This document shows, one piece after another, positions 12,455 through 24,309 of a stretch of DNA of 64,000 bases. Origin of the DNA: Gorsachius magnificus (taxonomy: Eukaryota; Chordata; Aves; Pelecaniformes; Ardeidae); contig CM067082.1 of the NCBI GenBank assembly GCA_034008185.1, positions 4,758,984 to 4,822,983 on the forward strand. The letters are read 5' to 3'. A program made the translations under genes and the position numbers. The notes under the pieces were generated by a model that did no database searches, was not told the origin of the DNA, and saw only the letters and a program-made list of their open reading frames with translations. The stretch's first letter is position 1. The number at the start of each line of letters is the position of its first letter.

Positions 12455-13350
12455 GTGAGTGCCGGCGGCGGGGGCTGCCTGAGGAGAGGAGGAGGGGACG
12501 GAAGGGGCGAGGGGGACCGGCGGAGTGAGGCGTTAACGGCCCCAACGGCCCTAACTTACATAACGGGGTGGGGGGAGAGGGGGGCGGTGGAAGGGGGGGG
12601 CAGCGGCTTCTCTTTCCCTGTGTCGTTATCCCCCGGCTCGGGGTGCGACGGCGGCCCCCTCTCCTCAGGGGAAGAGCCGCCCGTTTCTTCTGTATCCCTC
12701 GGGAGGGGCTGCCTTGGGCACCGGGGAGGGGGCAGAGGAGGTACCCCCCTCCCCTCCCGGGGCAGGCGTGTGTGCACACACGTACACGCACCCACGAACC
12801 GCACGCCGGGGGGTGCCCGCGGCCGGGGGAGCCTCCCGCGGCTGAGGAGCACCTCGCAGCCGGGGTGTGAGCGAAGGGCTCCGGCCGGCCGAGGGGGAAG
12901 GCAGGTACGGGGCGGGGGGGGGGCTGGGGGGCCGGGTCCGCTGGGGGGCTCGGGGCGGCGTTGGGGTGTCGGGCAGGACGGGAAGGGAATGGAAGAAGCG
13001 GCTGCGGGGAGAGGTCATCTGGTGCAGCGCCTGCCCCCTTCTACCCCTCCCCGGGACGAAGCCGGCCGCCCCCTCCGCCCTGGCCGCCCATCCGGGAGGC
13101 TCGGCCCCCGGCCGGCCCTCCCTGCTCCCCGGGGCCCGGGCGGCCGCGCCGGTCCGGTCCCACCGGATGTAGCGGGAGGCGGCTCGGTGCTGGCGGCTCG
13201 GCGAGGCGGAGCGGGACGGTCCGTAAAGTAAACAAAGGGAAGGGAAAGGGAGGAGGAGGAGGAGGTGTCCCCTCGCTGCCGGAGCCGGGCTGCCTGCCTT
13301 GCCCCTGCCTCTCTCCAAGCGTGCTGGTAAATATGTGGTTGCCGCTTAGA

Positions 13351-16300
13351 GCCTGGGTAAGAGTGGAGGGGAAGTGGTTGAGGTTTCTTCTTTTTGTCCG
13401 TGTTGGGGTTTTTGGGGGTTTGGGTTTCTTTTTTTGGTTTTGTTTTTTTTTTTTTTGTTTGTTTGTTTTCTTTTTTTTAGTTTGTTCTGTCACTGCTCTC
13501 GCTGGAGAGCGGGGTTGTTTGATCCGAAGAGAAGCAGGGGCAGCTCTTTGGTCACATACAGGTGTTAACCTGGGGATAGTCGCTTAAATCTGTATCGGGC
13601 AAGGAGCAAGTGTTCCTCACCGTGGCTTTTGATCGACCCCGCTGGTGCCACAGAAGTTGGATCAGATAGAGGAGCCTTTGCACTTCTTGAAGAAATCTGA
13701 TATTTTTTTTCTCGGTTGTAAACCCGATTTTGGACTGTAGTGAGGATTGTACTTCTGCAGCTGTAACGGTATCTTTCTCCTCAAATCCCTGGGACTAATT
13801 TGGAAGCATATGCTATATATTGCCAATTTTCACATCCATTCTCTTTCCAAACCTCTTTTACTCAGATGATGCTTTTTTGGAACACGGGGTAGTCTTTCTC
13901 TTTGATTTCCCATGTTTTTGTGTTGTGTTTTTCTTTTCTGGCTGAAAGGCTGTTCACTGTATTGTTTCTGTGTTAGTTGACTTGCAGTCAGTCTTATTTG
14001 AGTGCTCTGAAAGCAGAGTGTATCCTGTAGGCCGTAGCACTCTTGCAGCGTCAGCCTGCAGCTCAGTTTTTGGCAGTTTGACTAGGATAATAGCAGTGCT
14101 GTAGTAAATGCATTGAACAAAAAGTTCACTTGAAAGGAGAAACACTTGGGGATTCATATTGAAGTATTTAATGTAAATGTAAGCTTTAAAGTGAAGTGGT
14201 ATTGCAGAGTCCTGTAATTCAGGTTCCTTTGGCCTTTGGTTGTTTAATATCCTTTTTTTTTTTTTTTCCCCCCCCTGTGTTAATTGGAAAAGTCCCACAT
14301 TCCTCAATGCTAATCTGCCTTTATCATCTCTGATTCTATTAAACCTGGGTAAGGTCAAGAGCATAACTGGATTGGGGCCAGAAAATATTAAATGTTACAT
14401 AGTTATTTGGAACAGCTTGTTATCTTACTGATGCTGTCCATGTACAGAATTCCATCGCTTCCTTTCTCCGCCCGGCTCCTTGTTTGTTACCTGTGAAATC
14501 AGGCTGTTATCCTACCCTGTACCTTTGTTGGAACACGTTTGCCCCTGTGGTTTGATTTGCAGAGGAGGGGGTGCAGCCTTTGGATTTCTTGAAGCAAGGT
14601 TTATGGCTGGGATTCTGTAAAGAATGTGTATGTGTACCTTTGAGATTGGAGCCTATGCAATAAATTTAATGGACCTAAAATCTTGGGTGCTATTAAAATG
14701 AACGCAACACCCCCCCCCCCCCACCCCAAAAGAGGGAAGGGACACTAGTTGCTGGGAAACATTTTCTCTTACAGGACTGTAAACTCTACAGGCTATTCAA
14801 CAAGAGAAAAACAGTTCTGAAATTAATTTGTTTCCTGTGCGATTGTGTCTTAAATCCAGTTTTAGAAGAACATGGCTTGGATTGATGGCTGTGTTGGTTG
14901 ACCTTTTATTTTGCGGGAAGGTCAAAATGTACACATAAAAGGAAGATGGCATAGTACTTACTTGTCAAAAGTGCTAAGCTTTATTCGGCCTCACCCTTTT
15001 AGGTATTACTAAAAGTACTAAGCAATCAAATAGTAGTGTATTGGAGTACTTAATCCAGAAATGAATATTCTTAGAATAGCAGTCTTGTGTCTTGAATGCA
15101 TAATTGTCTGAAATAGGCTTAAGAATTGTTTCAACTTCTATATATCTAGTGATGTAACTTTGCTTCAAAGTGTGTTGTTGAAAGTTTTTTTTTTTTTTAA
15201 ATATAACGGTTTACTACATGCTGACATAAATTCCACCAAGATAATAAATATTTGGGGGATGATAGGAGGAGAGAGAAGCAGGCGTGCTTTTTGGAGATTT
15301 AGTAGTAAACCAGGTCGCTTTGATGGTTTAGGACATTGTCTTCTATTTTTTCATTGCTTTTGTAAATGTGGAGGTGGTTTGTTTTTTTTTTTTCACTAGG
15401 AGGATAACTCAAGAAACAAGAAGTTATTTCTTGTTGTTTGTGTAGCAAAATGATTGGGTTTTTTCTTCCCCTGGTAGGCAGTGCTGTGTGTAGCAGTATG
15501 GTCTTTCATATGATACAGCATTCATAGTAGCAGTACAGGCTATTCCCATTCCTTTTATATCTCCTAGGATTTGTGGAAAAGTCTTTTTCACTATGAGAGA
15601 GAACTTTCTGTGTTCTCAAAGTACAGTTTTGAAGCATGCTGTATTGCTGGTTGTTCTTGAATATATGTCTGTGTATTCACCAACAGGCTTTTGACAGCTA
15701 CCTGCGCTGCTGTTTAAAAAGTTGCCAGGTTTTGCAGAATATTGGTAACTCTAAGTAGTTTGTAGTTTTGCGGTAAAATCTGTATATTCAAGTCTTGTAT
15801 GTTTTTTGTCTTGTATAATTTTTTGCGTGGCACTGAACACTTGTAGCTTTACATTTGATGCAGGCATGAAGAGCCTCTGTCGTCTCACGTTCTGGACAAA
15901 TTTCAATACATTGGTAGAAGGTATTTAAAAAGGACACTTTTCTGCTAAAATTCATACTCCAGATCTTTTTTTCTTGTGTTACAACTACCACTCTGGGATC
16001 CTAGTAGTGAAAACATGGGGTTTATTTACTTCTTACCAGTAAGCTTTTGAGTCCCCCTTTTCGGACCGCTGTCAATGAAAACTCAAGTGTGTGACTGATA
16101 CTTAGCTCCATCAGATGTGGTTTCCAGATTAAATCTTTTTCCTCTCCTCTCATGCTAGTGTCATTCTAAAGTTTCGAGTACCATTGCTGAGTAGCATGAA
16201 AACACGGACATATTGACTTAATTTCTTGGAAAGGTTTTCATTAGAGGTCAGGATTTTAAAAACTGCAGCAAACAAATCCTTACTGTATCCCTTTGAGCTC

Positions 16301-19300
16301 TTATATGGATTGACAAGGGAAATTATTTAGGAACACTCTAAAACTCTAATTTTGAACGTGTTTGCTTAGCACCTGAGTTACAGTGATTCTTGTCTCCCTG
16401 AATGGTGACTTCTACAGTATAGTTATTTTGTACTAAAAGCTGTTCTTTAAATTTAGTTTTAATTTTTTGGAAAAACCACTAGAATTTAATGCAGATTAAT
16501 GCAAGATTAGAGTTTGCAAATGGTTAGCAATTCCAAGTGAGTTTCTTGATTTGTACATGACTGCCACTTAGGAACCTTGGAAGTCCAGTGTGTTCTGTCA
16601 CAGTGTTCAGTGAATGTGTTTTATTGTGTCTGTTAGAAAGACATGAAAGAATGGGAAATTAAATGGAAAATGTGATATCCAATAGATACCTGGGTTTAGA
16701 TAGTCTTTTTATTGTGGGAGAGGAAGAACTTCTGTGGAGATGATCAAGTAGATCTTTCTAAAACCTCTTGTTTTTCATCTCCTGGTCTCCATATTCAGGC
16801 AGTGGTTGCAAACAAAAAAAGCACAACCTTCCGATGGCTTGATCTGATTTTCTCTATCTGTAGTGAAGCAGACACATGAGAGACAGTTGTGATTACCCAG
16901 GTGAGTTGTGCTGAAAGGTGTGTGGACTACTAAAATTTGCAAGGGGATGTTTTGAAAGCTACATCAGAGGTATGCGTTGTTGGAGGGAGTTGGCACAGGG
17001 AGTCACGTATATGGAAGAAATAGTTTCAGAGATGGCAGGAGAACCACAGAAACCAGATGCTGTCTGGCCATGACAATACTGGAAATCTGGAGATGCAGAT
17101 CACTGGTGGTGGTAGCGGTTTGTAGATCAAGAAGGAATTGGAGAATAGTTTCTGAAATGTGGTTTCCAAGGTTTTGAGTGCAATTTCTGTCAAGCAAAAA
17201 TCAGAATAGAAGAGGTAAATAACAAAAACTGAAGGCAGCAGGCTTTGTTAGAGAACATCTGATGATTTGCTTGCATAACTGTTAATTGTGGGTACATCTA
17301 AACTTTCTTCAGATCTGCAGCAGTCCACGGCTGAACTGGTAAAACTCTCATGTATGGGATTTCCTTTGTCCCCTATGACTTGAAGACTTTTTCCACCCTC
17401 TAACTCTCTGCATTTTTCCTCTGCCCCCTTTTTTTTTTTTATCATGTTCAGTGCAGAAAGGGCATATAGGAAAAGTTCAAGTAGTTTTTGTTAACTTCCT
17501 GTTGCACTAAAGTATTATTTTTTTTTTTTTCTCTTGAGAAGGGGAGCTGACCAAGCGCTCAACTTGTTTTATTTTGCTGCAGGGTTCCAACTTCATACAG
17601 TGTAATATGGGTCAGTTTAGAGCTTAATCCTTAAGATTGATCTTGACCCTTTCCCTGCCCATGGAACTGTAATTTAACTCATTTTAAGACCCTGAGCTAA
17701 TTTCCTTCCTTTTGACTAAAAGCGTATAAGCAAAACGCGTGCATCAGTTGTCCTGGAGGCAGTAACGAGAGGTTACATATTCTTTGCCACTGCTATCTTT
17801 CTGGGTATGTTGATGTACAATAAATTTAGAAGCATTTAGACAGTGTATATGTTAAAAAGTCCTTAAATGAGGCACTTCTCCTTGCCTTTGCAGAGGTTGT
17901 AGTGATAGAGCCGAAGCTGTTCTCAGTTTTCGGGATGGTAAGGAGGAGGTCAGAGGGCTCCACTGACTGCTAACTGCTGCTGCTTCCTGCTGCCATGCTT
18001 GGGGTTTTTCATTGTTTACCCACACATGAAAATGTGCAATTCCTGCTTTTGTTTTATTTTGTTTTGGGGGAGGGGAGAGGGAGCAGACCATCTGAGGCTA
18101 TAGAGTATCTTTGGAAGGCAGAGATAATTTTTCCTTTAGTCCCGTTAAAGTTCCCGGGAAGGGTTCAAAGTAGCACCTGATTTTTTTATTTTTTTTTTTT
18201 AATATGTGAAGGAGGAGCTGCTACTCTTTCCTGATTTCTTGCTGTTAGGGTAGCAAATAACATGGTTGCAAGGTGGTAGCAGAAGTCTAGTTTAGCAGAA
18301 GCTCAAAATGAGCTAAATGATATATTTTGAAGATCCGAGTGCACCTCTTTAACCAGATACCTAGCTTTTTTCCCCAGGCCTTAATGCTGTAAGGAGTGTT
18401 TGCTGATACAGTCCCTGGGATGTACAATAGCCAGTAAAGTCTTGGGTCTATCTACATTTGATACTTAATTTCCTAGCATTGCCTTCAAGATTACTGATGC
18501 TGAAGATACTGCTAAGAGACTTACAAATCCCATTGTCTGAGTTAGACCCAGTGGTGGGGATTTATATCAATCAATATCATGGTTTCATACTGTCTGTAGG
18601 TTTTCTCTCCAGTGTGAATGCTGAGGCAAGTTTGTCCTCAGTAATGCTCTGTAGCATTGAGATTCAGAGATTCTGTGATCTTTAAAAGATAATTTCCTTT
18701 TACTGATTTTAGGCAATCTTTTATATTATTTTTCTATGAAAGATAGTGTAAAAGAATAAAATCTACTGTCATTTTCTTATTTTTACATAAGTATCTGTTC
18801 TTGGTTTCCTCTTTTGGACTAGGCAGTCGTTATCTTTTTCTCCTTTGAGGGAAGAATTGTCTATGTTCTGGTTTAGAATATTGGAATTCTTATTGCCTGC
18901 TCTTCTCAAAGTTTAATACAGAAAGGAGAAAAATAAAGCTAGTGTTTAAAAGAATACAGTTCCTTTTCATTTTCGGTTAATCAACCAAGCTGTTTCCTGA
19001 CTTTTTCCCCCCCTGTGATTTCTAATACACTTCTTCAAGCAGAAATTCCTTTCACGGGTGGCTGAATGCTCTTGTGGTTCTTTTATACCTGCTTGTACCT
19101 TAAGTTTTAGCAGTCTCCTCCTTTGCTCCTTTACCGATGCTCTTCTGTAGCAGAAGCTGTTTAAAGGCAGGGTTACTTCTTCATAATTGATTTTACAGTC
19201 TAGGCAGTGGCGCACAAAAGTAACGTGTACCTTGAGCTTACTCTTTGTAAAGTGTTAAACTTTATACTGCTTTAATTTTGTGTTAGTTCTTATCACCCTT

Positions 19301-20259
19301 TCCCCAGGAAGTTCCAGAACTTGATGGAGGTATTCTTGTATTTTTGCCAATGTCTAGGACCTCTCGTGCCTGATACCACTGTTTTTGTTAACCAGTGGTG
19401 GAAAAGGATAGGAAACATTGATACAACCACAGTATCAGAAGTCAGGAGGCAAGGATTTTATTTCTACCTCTTCTGTGGCTTATTTTTTTCTTTTCGATGG
19501 CTAAACTAATTTACCTACTGTGCTGTTTGTTTTTTCTCCTTTAAAATAAGGACAGTGCTGTTTCTGCACTTGCATTTTCTTTTATGAGTAGGAACAAAAG
19601 GTGGTTGATAATATGTATATAAAAATACACATATCTCTGAGATGAGCCACCAGTTGGAGGGTTTTAATCTCTCAAGTTCCATTTTTATTTGTATCTAAGA
19701 CCGTTCAATTTTGTTACATTTTTAACTAGTTGTGTATTGCCAGCCTTCACTCAGGAAACCTTTACACACCACTGACATGTAAGGGTCTCTTCCTTGCAGT
19801 GAAGCTCTCTGCAAATGTTACAAATTACAGTTTCTGTTCTTACTCTTGTGTTAACAGCAACCATTATGAGAATTTTGTTAATTATTGGCTAAAGAAGTAA
19901 TTCTGAATTTTTATCAGCTCTCACTTTCTATTTCAGGCGTAAGCACTATATCCTAGAGGCTTCTGGATTCCAGTTGGTTTATTAATTATCTTGTCATTTT
20001 CACTGTAGTTTGTATAAATCACAAAGCTGGCTGGTTTCTGTACTTGTTCTGGGGCCTCTCAACTCCACAGCTTCTTCCTACACCATATTTAGTGCATTTT
20101 GAATTTTGTTGTTGAAATGTCCGTGCAACACATACCTTTCAAGTTATGAAAGTCTTACAAGAGCTGAGTGAGCAGTGATGTGCACGTTATTGATTGACTG
20201 GTGCTCAGTTTGTGATTAACCTTGTTCTGCTGGTGCAGAAAAAGAAATGCTCTACTGTG
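13351..20259. other. Intron-like DNA downstream of the CpG island
   Basis: No coding exon recognised. Starts with a T/G-rich tract (about 13402-13480). Contains a C run at 14709-14722, poly-T runs at 14253-14268, 15185-15196, 17429-17440 and 17518-17530, and a weak 37-bp exon candidate at 16864-16900. I read this as first-intron sequence of the plus-strand gene that starts in the CpG island. Confidence 0.5.
16864..16900 (+). other. Weak candidate exon (37 bp)
   Basis: A pyrimidine-rich stretch ending TCTCTATCTGTAG is followed by 37 bases that end in ACCCAG and then GTGAGTTG, a good donor. The bases contain an in-frame stop in at least one frame. It could be an untranslated or alternative exon of the plus-strand gene, or a chance splice-site pair. 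Confidence 0.25.
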
Positions 20260-20765
20260 GTGTAGCAAGGGGGTAAATACTTGGAGTAATCATTCTACTG
20301 AATTTGGTGCTGGTAGGATTTAGTCAGAATGCTATTCTCAGTTTTGGGCACTGTACCTTGAGAAAGGGTTTTCCTCTCCTTTGGATGCTTTCATTAGCAG
20401 ATCAGATACCTGAAGAGTATGATGCACAAGAATTGGACAAACTACAATGTTAACTTAAGACTATGAGGAGATAAAAAGTTATTCGTATGCATTAGGCTAG
20501 TACAAGGAGGAAGAAGATAAAGGCTTATGGGGGCCAAACTAAGAAATAGTTGACTTAATAGGACTGAAGACTTGGGTTACTTGAGGAAGACTTCTAATGC
20601 TGAGAATAACAAGCCATTGGACTAGATTAGGGAGGGGACTCTTGTCTCTGACAATCTCTAGGAACAAATTAGACATCTGTCAGAAAGGAAATGCTATTTA
20701 TCCCTACCTCGGGAGTGGCAGATTGACAAAGATGGCCTCTTGAGTCCCACCCAGTACTCATTTTA
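20260..20765 (+). repeat. Ancient CR1 LINE remnant, sense
   Basis: Heavily decayed sequence that can still be followed as a CR1 3' region: the stretch around 20330-20360 (TCAGTTTTGGGCACTGTACC) matches the part of CR1 just upstream of the RT tail. The segment near 20660-20745 (AGATTAGACATCTGTCAG-like, then GGCCTCTTGAGTCCCACCCA) matches the 3' UTR. No frame survives. Divergence is much greater than in the copies at 1790 and 4782, so this is an older insertion. Confidence 0.6.
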
Positions 20766-23700
20766 GTGATGTTAACAGGTAAAGACTGTGGGGTTGTATT
20801 ATTTTCAGGTTTATGCTGATAGTCAAAAGGTAGTTGACAGTAACCTCAGCAACTGATAGTTTTCTCTGGCCTCTTGTAAGCAAACCTTCTCTGTTATCTT
20901 GTTAGCTATTGCCTGAGACTGTGCAGCTTTGATACAAATCTGTTGCAGGCAAAGCATCTTGTATTTTCTTTGTGCAATGCTGTTCTCTGTTATGGCTGTA
21001 AAGGTCACGGAGAGAAGATCCTTTCCATAAATGAAACTGTCATGCTCTTCTATAGATGTGAATGTTACCTAGATATGGCTTGAAAAATAGAATTATAAAC
21101 TGGTTACTGATATTAGAACAATTAGGTTAGTTGCCATTTTGTCAAATTTCATGGAAAGACACATACAAGACTTAAACTGTGCAAGCAAGTTAATAAAGTG
21201 GCCCTGGAGGATGGCTTTTCTTACTCCTTTTGGTATTGTCCTTTAATGACTATATTTTATTATATGTTAATAAACTGAGCTTTGCTTTCAGAATAATAGG
21301 AACTTCTAGTGGATCTATGTGCCTACCTCACTCTTTAACATGATATCTTGTATTTTGATGTTGCACTAGTAGGCTTTCTCTTAATTGTAAAACAGATTAA
21401 TTTGAGTTAAAGCAAGTCAAAATGTTTCTCAACATTTTGTCATGGAAGGAGTAAGTCACTATTGAGATTGGGAAACAGAATTTGGTAATCTTTAGTGAAA
21501 ATGTGTGTGGAGACGAATTAAAATGTGGTCTGTATGCCTTTCTGTACTCAGTACAGCCTCTGCTGGAAACTGGTATTAATGATGCACCCTGCATTGGTGA
21601 TGTTCCTTATGGAAGAATAAAGTCTCTGACTGGATAGTTTTTTAAACACTGTTCAACTTTAGAGGCAGAAGCTGCTGGAATTGACATTTTAATGCTATAT
21701 CTGGGCTTTCAGGAAACCTCTAAACTAAAAGGTGGAGCTAAGAGTGTACATTTGTGCAATGTGTGTAAACTCTTGTAAGCTGTTTGCTGTGGTCTGGGGA
21801 ACTAAAAGTCATTTTAAAAAAACCTGATGTGGTGTGAAAGCAAGAGGAAGCCTCTTGCTCAGCATTTGTATTCTGTTTAATCAGTTATAAAAGCACCCAG
21901 TCAGACTAAATGCTAAATCCTCATTATCAGGATAATCTAATAAATTCAGATTTACGTGGATTTCTTGTTTAGTAATGCCTTTGTAAATTGTGTGATTTTT
22001 GGCTGGGGAGGATCTCCTCCAAGGAGGAGGGTAGCATTGTTGTTATATCCCTTAGTTCATATGTACATAAATTGTTTTGGACACATTAATCAATAGTTAT
22101 CAGGAAAAATCTATCAGTTTCCAGAAGTGAATCATATTCCTTTTGTTTTGCGCACGTATTTTGATGGTACAGTTTAAGGATTGAAACTTATAAGAGAAAT
22201 AGGGGGGGAAAAAAGTGTATGGCATGTGCTTCTCTTGTGGCAATATTCTGACTATCTCTTCCTGAACACTTTGTGAATATTAGATCGAGTTTATCACTTA
22301 CATTTCTCGGGTTGCAGATGGAAACAAAAGTTGAACATAGTCGGAGCCCATGTAAAACTGAATCAAGAAATGGAATCAAAAGAAGGAGCGTGATATAACA
22401 CCAAATAGGATTCTTTTCCATCTTCTGCCTAGAGTTTGTGTCAGTATTTCATTTTTATAAGAAATCGAGCTTTTTCTTCTCTGGATTTCATTCCCTTGTT
22501 GCTGGAAATTTGTTACATGAAATTAATAAACAACCAAGTGAATTTCTGCAGGATATAAGGTGCTTTTAGAAGAAGATGGTGTGCAGCATAGATGATTAAT
22601 TCTCAGATGGGATTTAAATGAAGTGAAAGTTTAGTTGTGTCATAGGCTACAAAGCCCCTGCTTATTCAGCCGTTGTAGAAGGGGGAGAGTTTCTTTGTGT
22701 GATGGCAGTACTGCTTGTCTCATGCTGTTTCAGTGCTTTCAACAGCTAGTTTTATGCCTTGCTCTCTTTTCATCAAAAGAGGAGAGGGAATTCTTACACA
22801 GGAGCGTGTATCATTGCCTTCATTTTACAACTGAATCAGCTTTTTCTTCTCTTAAAGGCAAACAAAACCTTTAAACTGTTTCATAATCTGAGAAGAGTAT
22901 TGAACACAGAAGCTTCCCTTCCTAGGAAACACATTTTGGAGTTGTGTTATGTATTTATCTGTGTGGCTTTTGGGAAATAAGTGGGGATTGCACTGAAGTT
23001 CTTTCTTTCAACAGTCTTTGTTACTTCTGTTGAAATAGATATTGAACTACAGTATTCTCAAGTGGGAGGAGGGACATTGGTCATATTATAGCAAGCAAGA
23101 GACCATAGAGTAGAAGTATGGGAAGGGCGAGGACCGCAGCAAATTGTGAAAATAAATGTACATAAAGCACAATTGCTTTTGCCAAATGTACATAAAGGTA
23201 CACTTGCTTTAGTACCTTACTCTTGAAGTTGATAGAAGCGGTAGAATAAGGCAAGACCTTTTGGGTTGCTGAGTTGAGATCAGTTTTGGAAAGGCAAGAT
23301 GAAAGTAGTGAGTCTTGGCAAAGGATTTGAAGCATAGGCAAGGTGAATGGGGAGGAGGAAACTGTGGTGCCCATGTGCATATAACGGGAGTACTTAATGC
23401 ACGGCTGTCACTTGAAATATGATAGTTTTTTGGACTCAGTCTCTGTTACAGCAGTTTTAAGTGTTATGTTGAACTTGTGTTCTGTGTTGTTAAATCTTTG
23501 TCTTTATAGCTGATTTTGTATGATGGCCCTTATCAATAGGAGTGATAGTAAGTATAGACTCCTTTATTTTTTTGTGTTTTTAGTATGATATGGAAGTGAG
23601 ATCTTACTGAAGTTTGCCCTTCTCCCCTCAATTAAATTATAACAATCTAGTTGAAAGTTTCTGTAGAACTACTGGTGGTGAGGCTGGTGGTGGCCATGTG

Positions 23701-24067
23701 GGCATACTTTGTGGCAACGTGCTTAGGATCTATTTTTGGGTACAGTGAGTCTGTTCCAAATTCTGCTTTATGGACTATGTACTTCTGGTGTCCGAGGTGC
23801 TAAACAATGTTAAGATCAAGTTAGTGCTTGTACACCAATTATTGTGAAACGCTGAGGGTTTCAAGACTACTAAATCTTCACAGCTTTGCAAATAGTGCCT
23901 TTGAGTCCGTCTGGGATTCAGTAACTGCCTTGACTGTTCTGGGACTTTCCCTGAAGGCCGTAGGTAATTTGTTAGTAGATGGTACTCAGGGTTGTGGTGT
24001 ACTATCCTTCTGCATAGGTTTCTTCATGGTGCTATTGCTGAAAACGTTCCAGGCGGGTCCATTACCA
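20766..24067. other. Intron-like DNA, no gene recognised
   Basis: AT-rich with no coding motif. A near-duplicate of about 28 bp is visible at 23153-23212, where the phrase AAATGTACATAAAG occurs twice followed by similar TTGCTTT segments. Otherwise I see nothing. Confidence 0.5.
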
Positions 24068-24309
24068 TCATAGAATCCCAGGTTGGAAGGGACATCAAGG
24101 ATCATCTGGTCCAACCATTCTAGGCAAGAGCACAGTCCAGCCAAGATGGCCCAGCACCCTGTCCAGCTAAATCTTGAAAGTGTCCAGTGTAGCGGAGTCA
24201 ACCACTCACCTGGGGACATCATTCCAATGGTTGACTGTTCTCCTTGTGAAAAATTTTCCTCTCGTGTCCAGTCGGGATCTTCTCAGTATTGTACCCATGT
24301 TGCTTGAGG
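24068..24309 (-). repeat. CR1 LINE 3' fragment, antisense
   Basis: Begins CATAGAATCCCAGGTTGGAA, the reverse complement of a CR1 3' terminus, continues through the reversed 3' UTR (GGTCCAACCATTCTAGGCAA) and ends within a reversed RT tail (CTTGTGAAAAATTTTCCTC). 5'-truncated at about 24309. It is more diverged than the copies at 1790 and 4782, less than that at 20260. Confidence 0.85.

Larger units (their letters stand above)
11750..13350 (+). promoter_or_regulatory. CpG island promoter
   Basis: About 1.6 kb in which GC content and CpG density jump far above the surroundings, with many GGGCGG/CCGCCC Sp1-type boxes (for example near 12122-12130 and 12333-12360). No TATA box is evident. A YY1-like element GCAGCCATGTT lies at 12183-12193. 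Long C runs (12136-12181) lie upstream of long G runs (12565-12602 and 12907-12957), so GC skew changes sign near 12190. In vertebrates a switch to G-rich RNA-like strand downstream of the start is typical of CpG promoters transcribed in that direction, here plus. Long open frames across the island in several frames reflect the lack of A/T-rich stop codons and are not taken as genes. Confidence 0.85.

Noticed and set aside
12152..13231. 359-codon plus-strand frame and several minus-strand frames over 100 codons in the CpG island
   Set aside because: Low-complexity Gly/Arg/Pro composition in overlapping frames on both strands. GC-rich DNA lacks stop codons, and the frame runs across the strong donor at 12455.
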